38,071 nt of DNA, from contig QZKC01000078.1 of NCBI GenBank assembly GCA_003599425.1, positions 1 through 38,071 on the forward strand, in the 5' to 3' direction. The notes under the pieces were generated by a model. That model was not told where the DNA came from and did not search any database. It saw nothing but the letters and a program-made list of their open reading frames with translations. Of the stretch, positions 24,101 through 30,893 are shown in pieces. Source of the DNA: Nitrospiraceae bacterium. Lineage in GTDB: Bacteria; Nitrospirota; Thermodesulfovibrionia; UBA6902. Within the stretch, counting starts at the first letter, position 1, and every line of letters begins with the position of its first letter. Position numbers and translations under genes: made by a program.

Positions 24101-24412
24101 CTCCTTTACCTCGACCTTGCATATGAGCAATGGAAGAAAGAGGGAAGGCTGAAAAACATTGCTGATCTTAAAGATGCAGTTATGCATGGCGCGGTGAAAA
24201 GGATCAGGCCAAAGATCATGACTGTAAGTGTTATCCTTGCCGGACTGGTTCCGATCATGTTCAGTCACGGTGCTGGGTCCGATGTAATGAAACGTATTGC
24301 CGCCCCCATGGTCGGAGGCGTTGTCACCTCCACTATTCTTGAGCTCATCATTTATCCGGTCATTTATATGCTCTGGAAAGGCAAAGAGTTCAAAAGTCCC
24401 GAGAATCAATAG
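21137..24412 (+). CDS. cusA: CusA-family heavy-metal RND efflux pump
   Basis: A 1091-residue inner-membrane proton-driven transporter, normal for CusA/CzcA. Hallmarks are the start [27 protein letters not shown] with [16 protein letters not shown], the [21 protein letters not shown] motif, [18 protein letters not shown], and [20 protein letters not shown], which carries the methionine of the Cu(I)/Ag(I) triad. The residues favour the monovalent-metal subgroup over CzcA. There is no good ribosome-binding site before the ATG, and a repeat fragment lies upstream. Its last seven bases overlap the convergent cytochrome gene. Confidence 0.95.
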   Translation: [1091 protein letters not shown]

Positions 24413-24867
24413 GACAGCTTCAGCTTATCGATTTCTTCTTTTGTCACATCCGGCCATTTCTTGAGATTCCAGTTGCCGATCCATTCCTTAAAGAGGGAAA
24501 GGTTCTTCTGCCTCTCTTCTTCAGAGTCTCCGAGGTGCTCGTACATATTGCCTGGCTTGCCATCTTTGGTATTATTCCCGTCATCGAGCCTTCTCATCAG
24601 AGCGCCTGCATCAGGCCATCCTGCAAACTGGACCAGGAAAGCATACGTGTCCATCCTCGGGCCTTTCACCAGTTCCTTGTATTTTGTCTTGTCCTGGTCA
24701 AACTCTTTCAGCTCAGGCGATTCTGCACCGTGGCAGTGCAGGCACTTGCTGTCAAAGATCGGTTTAATGTGGCTTGTGTATCTGGTCTCATCTGCAAATG
24801 CGCCTGCAGCGAGGAGCACGGTACACAAAAAAGTTGTTGCGGTGAGAAATATTTTTCTTTTGTTCAT
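24406..24867 (-). CDS. Periplasmic monohaem cytochrome c
   Basis: A 153-residue exported protein with a signal peptide (about 1-26, ending GAFA before DET) and one haem-binding motif, CLHCH, in PIFDSKCLHCHG. The C-terminal half (MYEHLGDSEEERQKNLSLFKEWIGNW) recurs in small cytochromes of sulfur- and iron-cycling bacteria, as I recall. Met or His as the second ligand cannot be decided. The start at 24867 is preferred because an in-frame longer start (24918) would overlap the small gene upstream. It is the last gene of the Fur-controlled operon, 29 bases after that gene, and may take part in iron redox chemistry; this is inferred from context. Confidence 0.85.
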   Translation of the reverse strand: MNKRKIFLTATTFLCTVLLAAGAFADETRYTSHIKPIFDSKCLHCHGAESPELKEFDQDKTKYKELVKGPRMDTYAFLVQFAGWPDAGALMRRLDDGNNTKDGKPGNMYEHLGDSEEERQKNLSLFKEWIGNWNLKKWPDVTKEEIDKLKLSY

Positions 24868-24896
24868 TTCCTTGTTTCCTTTCATGATTGTTTTTG

Positions 24897-25031
24897 TTAT
24901 AGCTGCTTTTTTTCGCATGCTACTGAATCACACCCCTGGCAATGTCCTTTTTTCTTCCAGAGTGAGCGGTACAGCATATAAACCGCGCCGCCAATGATCA
25001 AGATCATTATTAAAACATCTGCAATTCCCAT
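24897..25031 (-). CDS. FeoB-associated Cys-rich membrane protein (44 residues)
   Basis: A small protein with one N-terminal membrane segment (VLIMILIIGGAVYMLYRSLW) followed by KKKGHCQGCDSVACEKK. The single span plus KKK and a CxxCxxxxC cluster is the form of the FeoB-associated Cys-rich family. An AAGGAGG ribosome-binding site precedes the ATG at 25031. It lies 20 bases downstream of feoB. It may replace FeoC or help FeoB handle Fe(II); that is inference. Confidence 0.88.
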   Translation of the reverse strand: MGIADVLIMILIIGGAVYMLYRSLWKKKGHCQGCDSVACEKKQL

Positions 25032-25051
25032 ATCTCATACCTCCTTCATTC

Positions 25052-27259
25052 TTAAATCCCGATTCCCAATAATTTTCCGCCCTGGTAGATAGTTAATGCC
25101 ACAACCCAGGCCAAAACCATCTGATATCCGAATGCGACACCGAACCACTTCCATGTGCCGAATTCGTGTTTCATGGCGATCGCAACTACAACACACGGCA
25201 TATAGAGAAGGACAAATGCCATAAAGGCATACGCTGTAAGCGGTGTGAATGCCTTTTGTATGACCGTCCTCAGTCCGGAAACGCTGTCGTCCTCCTCTGC
25301 TGAAATGCTTGTAACACCAAAAGTTGCAAAGACATTTCTTATGGAATCACCGACAGCGGCCGTAAAAGATGCCCCTATCTCCCGGATATCCTCTGATACA
25401 GTGGTCTCCTCCTGCTCTTCCTGTTCAACAGCGTATATTTCAGCCATGGTACCAACAACTATTTCCTTTGCGATCAAGCCGGTAACAAGCGCTGATGCAG
25501 CTTCCCAGTTCCCAAATCCAATAGGCTCAAGCACGGGAGCTATTACTTGCCCGGTCTTTCCAAGATATGAGTCCTTTTTGCTCTCAACGCCCCATGGGAG
25601 ATTCAGCAGGAACCACACGATTATTGATACCGCAAAAATATAAGTCCCGGCTTTTATCAGAAAGTGTTTCCCTTTTTCCCATGTATGGATCAAAAGGTTT
25701 CTGAGCGACGGCATCCTGTAAGGCGGAAGCTCCATGATGAACATAGGCGACTCCCCTCTGAAAAGAGTCCGTTTGAATATAACACCCATCAGGATCGCAA
25801 GGGCGATCCCCATAACGTACATTGACCAAAGGACGGTGCCGGCGTGGGTGGTGAAAAATGCTCCTATGAAGACGACGTACACAGGAAGCCTTGCTCCGCA
25901 TGACATGAGAGGCAGTAGCAGTGCCGTGAGTGCCTTGTCCCGTGGATTTTCAAGGGTACGTGTTGCGTATATACCCGGTACATTGCATCCAAAGCCCAAA
26001 AGCATAGGGATAAAGGATTTCCCGTGCAGTCCCATGCTGTGCATGGCCCTGTCCATTACAAAGGCCGCCCTTGCCATATAGCCGCTGCCTTCAAGGAATG
26101 TGATAAAGAACATCATCGCGAATATCACAGGTACGAATGCAAGCACAAAACCAACTCCTGCGAGGACTCCTTCAGTGGCCAGCGATGCGACCCATAAAGG
26201 GCCATTGACCGCTGTGATGGCCTTTGCAGCCAGTCTGCTGAGCGGTCCTGCAGTGGCCCCGTCTATCCAGTCGCCAAAAGGTTGTGAAAGGTCAAACGTA
26301 AGTTTAAATACCAGCCACATTGCGGCAAGAAATATCGGGATCCCCAGAAACCTGTTTAACACCACTTTGTCGATCTTTTCAGTCAGTTCCATTTTTCTGA
26401 TCTCGGGCCTTTTTACCATTTCGCGAGTAAGGCCGGCAGCAAATGCATAGCGTTCATCTGCCATAATTGACTCGATATCATCACCATGTGCCCTGGTGAG
26501 ATGTTTTGTTGCCTGCTCAATGAGTGAAATGTCAATATCGAGACCAGCTTCCTTCATCATATGGGAGTCGCCTTCCATGACCTTGAAGGCAAGCCATCTC
26601 ATCGGATATCTTTTCTGAAGCGATGAATGGTGCTCGTTTAAATGGGTCTGAATGAAGGTTGCAGCAGATTCAATATCTTCACTGTAATGCAGTTGCTTCG
26701 GGGCATATCGTGACGGATTTGCAGCTGCTTCCGTTGCTGCTTTTAAAAGATCATTCAAACCAGACTTCTTTGTGGCTACTGTTGGGATGACCGTGATCCC
26801 TAGCATCTCCTCCATCGCCTTTGTGTTTATCCTGTAACCTTTTTGCTCTGCTTCATCGTATATATTGAGGGCAATTACTACAGGGATGCCGAGTTCCAGC
26901 ATCTGTATTGTGAGATAGAGGTTTCTTTCAATATTCGTGGCATCAACTACATTTATGATAACGTCAGGCTTTTCTGTTATAAGATAGTCCCTTGCGATGA
27001 TCTCTTCCTGTGTATACGGGCTCAGACTGTACGTCCCGGGCAGGTCAACAAGCTTTATCTTGCTGCCTTCGTATTCGAACATGGCAGATTTCTTTTCAAC
27101 CGTGACGCCCGGCCAGTTGCCGACATAAAGCCTGCTGCCGGCAATAGCGTTTATGAGGGTGGACTTGCCTGAATTAGGATTGCCTGCAACTGCAACGGTA
27201 ATGGTCTTTCTTTTTGTTTCTCTTAACTCTGAACTCTTAACTCCTAACTCTAAACTCAT
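25052..27259 (-). CDS. feoB: Ferrous iron transporter FeoB
   Basis: A 735-residue inner-membrane Fe(II) transporter with an N-terminal G domain. Motifs are G1 GNPNSGKST (26-34), G2 region VGNWPGVTVEKK (46-57), G3 DLPGTYSL (72-79) and NIYD as the G4 equivalent, followed by the paired Gate regions (GSGYMARAAFVMDRAMHSMGLHGKSFIPMLLGFGCNVPG) and C-terminal spans. FeoB proteins usually begin only two or three residues before ITVAVAGNPN. Here about sixteen extra residues (MSLELGVKSSELRETK) are encoded by a heptad repeat array lying between the ribosome-binding site and the expected start. The ATG overlaps the feoA stop. Confidence 0.97.
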   Translation of the reverse strand: MSLELGVKSSELRETKRKTITVAVAGNPNSGKSTLINAIAGSRLYVGNWPGVTVEKKSAMFEYEGSKIKLVDLPGTYSLSPYTQEEIIARDYLITEKPDVIINVVDATNIERNLYLTIQMLELGIPVVIALNIYDEAEQKGYRINTKAMEEMLGITVIPTVATKKSGLNDLLKAATEAAANPSRYAPKQLHYSEDIESAATFIQTHLNEHHSSLQKRYPMRWLAFKVMEGDSHMMKEAGLDIDISLIEQATKHLTRAHGDDIESIMADERYAFAAGLTREMVKRPEIRKMELTEKIDKVVLNRFLGIPIFLAAMWLVFKLTFDLSQPFGDWIDGATAGPLSRLAAKAITAVNGPLWVASLATEGVLAGVGFVLAFVPVIFAMMFFITFLEGSGYMARAAFVMDRAMHSMGLHGKSFIPMLLGFGCNVPGIYATRTLENPRDKALTALLLPLMSCGARLPVYVVFIGAFFTTHAGTVLWSMYVMGIALAILMGVIFKRTLFRGESPMFIMELPPYRMPSLRNLLIHTWEKGKHFLIKAGTYIFAVSIIVWFLLNLPWGVESKKDSYLGKTGQVIAPVLEPIGFGNWEAASALVTGLIAKEIVVGTMAEIYAVEQEEQEETTVSEDIREIGASFTAAVGDSIRNVFATFGVTSISAEEDDSVSGLRTVIQKAFTPLTAYAFMAFVLLYMPCVVVAIAMKHEFGTWKWFGVAFGYQMVLAWVVALTIYQGGKLLGIGI
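27220..27257. repeat. Heptad repeat array at the feoB 5' end (CTCTTAA type)
   Basis: Five units and a partial one at exact 7-base spacing: CTCTTAA, CTCTGAA, CTCTTAA, CTCCTAA, CTCTAAA, CTC. It includes the feoB start codon region and encodes the extra N-terminus. Confidence 0.92.
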
Positions 27260-27483
27260 TTCACCGCCTCCACAGTTATTCCCTCAGCCTCTTTTTTTCT
27301 CAGGGAAAGATTATAATTTTTCACAGTCACTTCAATAGGGCCTCCGAGAGGCGCTACCTTTTCTATTTTTATTTCTTCTCCTACAAGGACCCCCATGTCC
27401 ATGAGCCTCCTTTTAACTGGCCCGGTCACCCCGATCTTAGTGATCCTGCCTTTTTCACCCGGCTTTAACATTGACAAGTTCAT
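27256..27483 (-). CDS. feoA: FeoA-family protein (first copy, next to feoB)
   Basis: A 75-residue SH3-like protein: MNLSMLKPGEKGRITKIGVTGPVKRRLMDMGVLVGEEIKIEKVAPLGGPIEVTVKNYNLSLRKKEAEGITVE. The pattern RLMDMGV..G..I....APLGGP is typical of FeoA, which modulates FeoB. The ATG at 27483 is chosen because AAGGAGG lies 8 bases upstream; a TTG at 27510 would be longer but less likely. The stop overlaps the feoB ATG. Confidence 0.92.
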   Translation of the reverse strand: MNLSMLKPGEKGRITKIGVTGPVKRRLMDMGVLVGEEIKIEKVAPLGGPIEVTVKNYNLSLRKKEAEGITVEAVK

Positions 27484-27506
27484 TTGAATGACCTCCTTAC
27501 CTTGAT

Positions 27507-27761
27507 TCAACTTGTGATCCGCTTTACCATTACTCTCATCGCGATCCCTCTGCTGATGGCAATCCTTGATTCGTTTATCTTTAGTAAAATAGGGCCGCCT
27601 CCACCGTTGTTCAGCATTTCAACGACCTTTCCTGCGCGAAGCCCCATATCCTCTGCGTGGCAGGTCTGATCTTTCACGCTCTTGTTCAAACTGACTTTTG
27701 GTATCCTTATCTCCATTACTTCAGCCTTTTCACCTGCAGATAACAGTCCAAGTGGTGACAT
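27507..27761 (-). CDS. feoA: FeoA-family protein (second copy)
   Basis: An 84-residue FeoA-like protein: MSPLGLLSAGEKAEVMEI ... HAEDMGLRAGKVVEMLNNGGGGPILLKINESRIAISRGIAMRVMVK. The HAEDMGLR..K..EML motif matches FeoA. The N-terminal half differs from the first copy (SLNKSVKDQTC insertion), so the two may not be interchangeable. The ATG at 27761 follows GGGAGG by about ten bases. It stands between the porin-like gene and the first feoA, as part of the same operon. Confidence 0.9.
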   Translation of the reverse strand: MSPLGLLSAGEKAEVMEIRIPKVSLNKSVKDQTCHAEDMGLRAGKVVEMLNNGGGGPILLKINESRIAISRGIAMRVMVKRITS

Positions 27762-27780
27762 GGTTTTATTTCCTCCCTTG

Positions 27781-28596
27781 TTAAAATCTCGCTGCCAGTC
27801 CTGCAAGAACTGCCAGATCTGTTTCAGGTTTGTTAAGTCCGGCCTTGATGCCGATATCAATATCAAGATCCTCTGAAACTGAATAGATCAATCCGCCCAG
27901 GATAAAAGCAGGTTGCGTTTTTGAATTTTTGTCAGAGTTTCTCTCCATGCCTACATTTGCTACAGCAGAAAGATTTTCAGAAACTTCTTTTTCTGCCGCA
28001 AGTGATGCATACCATAGGTCCTTTCTGTTTGAAGATTTGTCTTCCTCAAGTTTGTATTCATTGCGCAAATAACCCAGGTTCATATGTAATGACAGTACCT
28101 CCATTTCCTGTGTTGCAATGAACATGAGAGCATATGATGGCCTGCCGTTACCCAGGCCTTTTTCTTCATCACCGGTAGGTAATGTGATGCCTGGTTTAAG
28201 AGCAAAACTTAACCCCTCTTTTTCAAACAGTCTCCACTTTAGTTCAATTGACGTATCTCCAATCCCATCCTCATCGGATACTGTTTCCCCGTCTTCTTTT
28301 GTTTTAGACCACAGATAGGGCATGCCAAGGACTACATCTGCATTGTCAGTAAAGCCGTATGAATATATAACAGAAACTTCTATGCCGGCATCTTCAGTTG
28401 ATACATTATCCTGTCTTTCCTTATCAGAAGCATATTCACTGTTGATCTCGATCTGGGATTTGCCCTTTCCCTGTGTTCCGGTGTCATCAGTTATGAGAGG
28501 ATGTGCTGCATAAGAAACCGTGAACAGTGAAAAACAGACAGTGAATATCAGGAAGAACAATGTCATAACTTTTGAACTCTTAACATCATACTTCAT
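27781..28596 (-). CDS. Porin-like outer-membrane protein (Phenol_MetA_deg type), first gene of the feo operon
   Basis: A 271-residue exported beta-barrel protein. The mature start AAHPLITDDTGTQGKGKSQIEINSEY and the alternating amphipathic strands (YGFTDNADVVLGMPYLW, GDTSIELKWRLFE, FALKPGITLPTGDEEKG) are characteristic of the family annotated as MetA pathway of phenol degradation, a name that says little about function. It is the first gene after a Fur box and 19 bases before feoA, so it may be an outer-membrane route for iron; inference. The signal peptide core (IFTVCFSLFTVSYA) is encoded by heptad repeats. AAGGAGG precedes the ATG. Confidence 0.8.
   Translation of the reverse strand: MKYDVKSSKVMTLFFLIFTVCFSLFTVSYAAHPLITDDTGTQGKGKSQIEINSEYASDKERQDNVSTEDAGIEVSVIYSYGFTDNADVVLGMPYLWSKTKEDGETVSDEDGIGDTSIELKWRLFEKEGLSFALKPGITLPTGDEEKGLGNGRPSYALMFIATQEMEVLSLHMNLGYLRNEYKLEEDKSSNRKDLWYASLAAEKEVSENLSAVANVGMERNSDKNSKTQPAFILGGLIYSVSEDLDIDIGIKAGLNKPETDLAVLAGLAARF
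28520..28547. repeat. Heptad repeat array in the porin signal peptide (GTGAAAA type)
   Basis: GTGAACA, GTGAAAA, ACAGACA, GTGAATA at exact spacing. A looser CTCTTAA-like array lies at about 28564-28584 within the same signal sequence. Confidence 0.75.
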
Positions 28597-28630
28597 AAAA
28601 CCCTCCTTGCTGAAAATATTATCTTAATGT

Positions 28631-28649
28631 GATAATGATAACCATTTTC
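28631..28649 (-). promoter_or_regulatory. Fur box of the feo operon
   Basis: GATAATGATAACCATTTTC (plus strand) matches the 19-bp Fur consensus at 17 positions. It covers the -10 of the predicted promoter. Repression by Fe(II)-Fur is expected. Confidence 0.88.
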
Positions 28650-28662
28650 ATTACTGTGCCAA
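28635..28662 (-). promoter_or_regulatory. Sigma-70 promoter of the feo operon
   Basis: On the minus strand TTGGCA (28662-28657), 16-base spacer, TATCAT (28640-28635). The start site would fall about 25-30 bases before the ATG of the porin gene. Confidence 0.6.
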
Positions 28663-28669
28663 AAAAAAA

Positions 28670-29104
28670 TTACTCCTTACATCCCTGGCATATGCCGTAC
28701 ATGATCAGTTTATGCCCTTGCAGGGTAAAGCCTTCCTTTCTTGCGAGTTTTTCCTGAAGGTGCTCAATTTCAGGATCTACGACTTCTATGAAGTCTCCAC
28801 ACGTTAGGCAGACCAGATGGTCATGGTGTTCGTGTCCGTAAAGGTGTTCATACCTGACTGCTTCGCTGCCGAGCCTTAATTCTCTGCTCAGGCCACAGTC
28901 ACAGAACAGCTTAAGCGTCCGGTATACGGTCGCTATGCCGATCGCGGGGTTCTTTTTTCTTACCAATGAATATAATTCTTCCGCAGTGAGGTGTTTTTCT
29001 GTCCTGAGGAAGGCCATGAGGATATCTTTCCTCTGGCTGCTGTGTTTTAGCCCTTTGTTCTTCACAAAGTCGTCCAGTATTTTTTGTTCTACTTCAAATG
29101 CCAT
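28670..29104 (-). CDS. fur: Ferric uptake regulator Fur
   Basis: A 144-residue iron-sensing repressor. The winged helix has KHSSQRKDILMAFL and AIGIATVYRTLKLF. The metal sites include HEHHDHLVCLTCGDFIEV and the C-terminal CQGC, so both CxxC motifs are present. The ATG at 29104 is chosen because a longer frame to 29176 would include the promoter and the Fur box. The gene is followed by the feo operon on the same strand. A Fur box at 29131-29149 points to autoregulation. Confidence 0.95.
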   Translation of the reverse strand: MAFEVEQKILDDFVKNKGLKHSSQRKDILMAFLRTEKHLTAEELYSLVRKKNPAIGIATVYRTLKLFCDCGLSRELRLGSEAVRYEHLYGHEHHDHLVCLTCGDFIEVVDPEIEHLQEKLARKEGFTLQGHKLIMYGICQGCKE

Positions 29105-29130
29105 TTTTCCTTGGAATCCATCTATCCTAC

Positions 29131-29149
29131 GATATTGATAATCAATATC
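29131..29149 (-). promoter_or_regulatory. Fur box in the fur promoter
   Basis: GATATTGATAATCAATATC is a perfect 9-1-9 palindrome, 16 of 19 matches to the Fur consensus in the better orientation. It overlaps the -10 element, as expected for autorepression. Confidence 0.85.
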
Positions 29150-29176
29150 ATAAATGAGACCTGCCCTTTCTGTCAA
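29147..29176 (-). promoter_or_regulatory. Sigma-70 promoter of fur
   Basis: On the minus strand TTGACA (29176-29171), 18-base spacer, TATGAT (29152-29147). The -35 is a perfect consensus. Confidence 0.75.
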
Positions 29177-29197
29177 GGGGGGCTGAAAAGAAGAGAG

Positions 29198-30781
29198 CTA
29201 TTTGAGGCCCTGGAGAGCTTCTTGTATAAGATTTCTGTCAGCATTTTCCTCGATGCGGACTGCTCCGATCGATACGGGGAGTATGAACCTAAGCTTGCCT
29301 GATGATGCCTTCTTGTCAATTTCCATTGCACTGATGATCTTTTCTGTGCTGAGCTCATCGGGGATACTGTCCGGAAGCATGTAAAGAGATATAAGATTTC
29401 TTATCCGCTGCGCTTCGTCCCTTCCGAACATCCCCGTCATGACCGCGAGTTCTGCGGCAGCGCACATACCGATCGCTACAGCTTCGCCATGCAAAAACCT
29501 TTTATATTCAGTAACTGTCTCAATGGCATGGCCGACAGTATGTCCGAAATTAAGTATTGCGCGCAGGCCAGCTTCACGCTCATCCTTTGAGACTACATCA
29601 GCTTTTATCTCACAGGAACGTTTGATTATGTGGATGATGCTGTCTCCGATAGATAGGATATCCTCCCTGCTGCTTTCGAGGTAATTGAAAAGCTCTTTGT
29701 CTGCAATGACCCCGTATTTTATCACCTCTGCGATTCCTGCGAAAAACTCTTTCTTTGGGAGTGTTCTTAATGTATTAACATCGATCAGTACCAGTGAAGG
29801 TTGATAAAACGTGCCTATCATGTTTTTCCCGAGGGAATGGTTTACGCCTGTCTTCCCGCCGACAGAGCTGTCTACCTGTGCAAGCAGAGTTGTCGGAACC
29901 TGGACATATCGTATGCCTCTCATGTACGTTGACGCCACAAATCCTGTTATATCGCCAATGACGCCGCCGCCAAAAGCGACAAGCAGGGCATTCCGGTCGA
30001 ATCTGGCCTTGAGGAGTTCTCCGTGTATGTGATAGGTCCAGGTAAAGTCCTTGTATTCTTCACCGTCAGGTATCAGGATGACTTCCGGAGATATGCCATA
30101 ATCATTCAGAGATTTCATCACGAGGTCTTTGTAAAGAGGGAATACTGTTTTGTTGCTGATAATAGCGACACGTGACGGCCTGAATTCTTTCAGTCTGATT
30201 CCGAGCTTCCAGAGGACTCTGCTTCCGATAACGATGTCATAACTTCTTTCTTTCAAGTCTACAGTTACGGCCTGGTAATCGAGAGCGAGCATCTCCACTA
30301 TTTCCTGTGCGGCCTCTTCAGGCGTGATGTAATTTGTATCGATAGAGGCATCTGCCTGCATGTAAAGAGGAGTTCTCTCAGTGAGGAGTTTGTTTATCTC
30401 CTGAAGGGGCTCATCTACTTCAAGCAGAGGTCTTTTCCCTCCCTCGGTCATAACGCGTTTGAGAATAATCTCAGGATCCGCCTTCAGCCAGATAATGGCC
30501 CCCCCCTTGCCGAGGGCTTCCATATTTTTTTTGTTCTTGATAATGCCTCCCCCTGTGGCGATCACGGCATGGGCCATATGTGATACTTCCCCGGCAACTT
30601 TTTGCTCCAGTTTCCGAAAATAGTCTTCACCTTTCTTTTTGAAAATCAGTGAAACAGGCATGCCCTCCCGCTCTTCTATCAGCACGTCGGTGTCAACATA
30701 CTGATACCCGAGTTTCCTGCAGAGTTCTCTGCCAACAGAGGTCTTGCCGGTTCCCATAAAGCCTGTAAGGACGATTTTCAT
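29198..30781 (-). CDS. aroKB: Bifunctional shikimate kinase / 3-dehydroquinate synthase (AroK-AroB fusion)
   Basis: A 527-residue fusion. Residues 1 to about 165 are shikimate kinase: P-loop GFMGTGKT (7-14), D32, ATGGG (75-79), KRPLL (116-120). Residues about 172-527 are 3-dehydroquinate synthase: IPDGEEYKD (237-245), GGGVIGD (271-277), DSSVGGKTGVNH (304-315), NFGHTVGHA and HGEAVAIG with the zinc ligands. The enzymes catalyse steps 5 and 2 of the shikimate pathway in the cytoplasm. Fusions in this order are known from other bacteria such as Thermotoga. It follows aroC by 112 bases. Confidence 0.95.
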   Translation of the reverse strand: MKIVLTGFMGTGKTSVGRELCRKLGYQYVDTDVLIEEREGMPVSLIFKKKGEDYFRKLEQKVAGEVSHMAHAVIATGGGIIKNKKNMEALGKGGAIIWLKADPEIILKRVMTEGGKRPLLEVDEPLQEINKLLTERTPLYMQADASIDTNYITPEEAAQEIVEMLALDYQAVTVDLKERSYDIVIGSRVLWKLGIRLKEFRPSRVAIISNKTVFPLYKDLVMKSLNDYGISPEVILIPDGEEYKDFTWTYHIHGELLKARFDRNALLVAFGGGVIGDITGFVASTYMRGIRYVQVPTTLLAQVDSSVGGKTGVNHSLGKNMIGTFYQPSLVLIDVNTLRTLPKKEFFAGIAEVIKYGVIADKELFNYLESSREDILSIGDSIIHIIKRSCEIKADVVSKDEREAGLRAILNFGHTVGHAIETVTEYKRFLHGEAVAIGMCAAAELAVMTGMFGRDEAQRIRNLISLYMLPDSIPDELSTEKIISAMEIDKKASSGKLRFILPVSIGAVRIEENADRNLIQEALQGLK

Positions 30782-30893
30782 GGTGTTCTGATCTAAAAGG
30801 TTATTATTCTAATACCAGATAAAAGCAAAGAATTCAAGAGGTGCTGGCTTAAACGATTATATCGGGACTATGAACCCTTGAAAAAACCTGCTT

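Noticed and set aside
24461-24997. Plus-strand frames of up to 178 codons
   Set aside because: They are antisense to the cytochrome and FeoB-associated genes, which have a haem motif, signal peptide and good ribosome-binding sites.
29105-29176. Longer start for fur (TTG 29176)
   Set aside because: The TTG is part of the -35 element TTGACA, and the extension would contain the Fur box.
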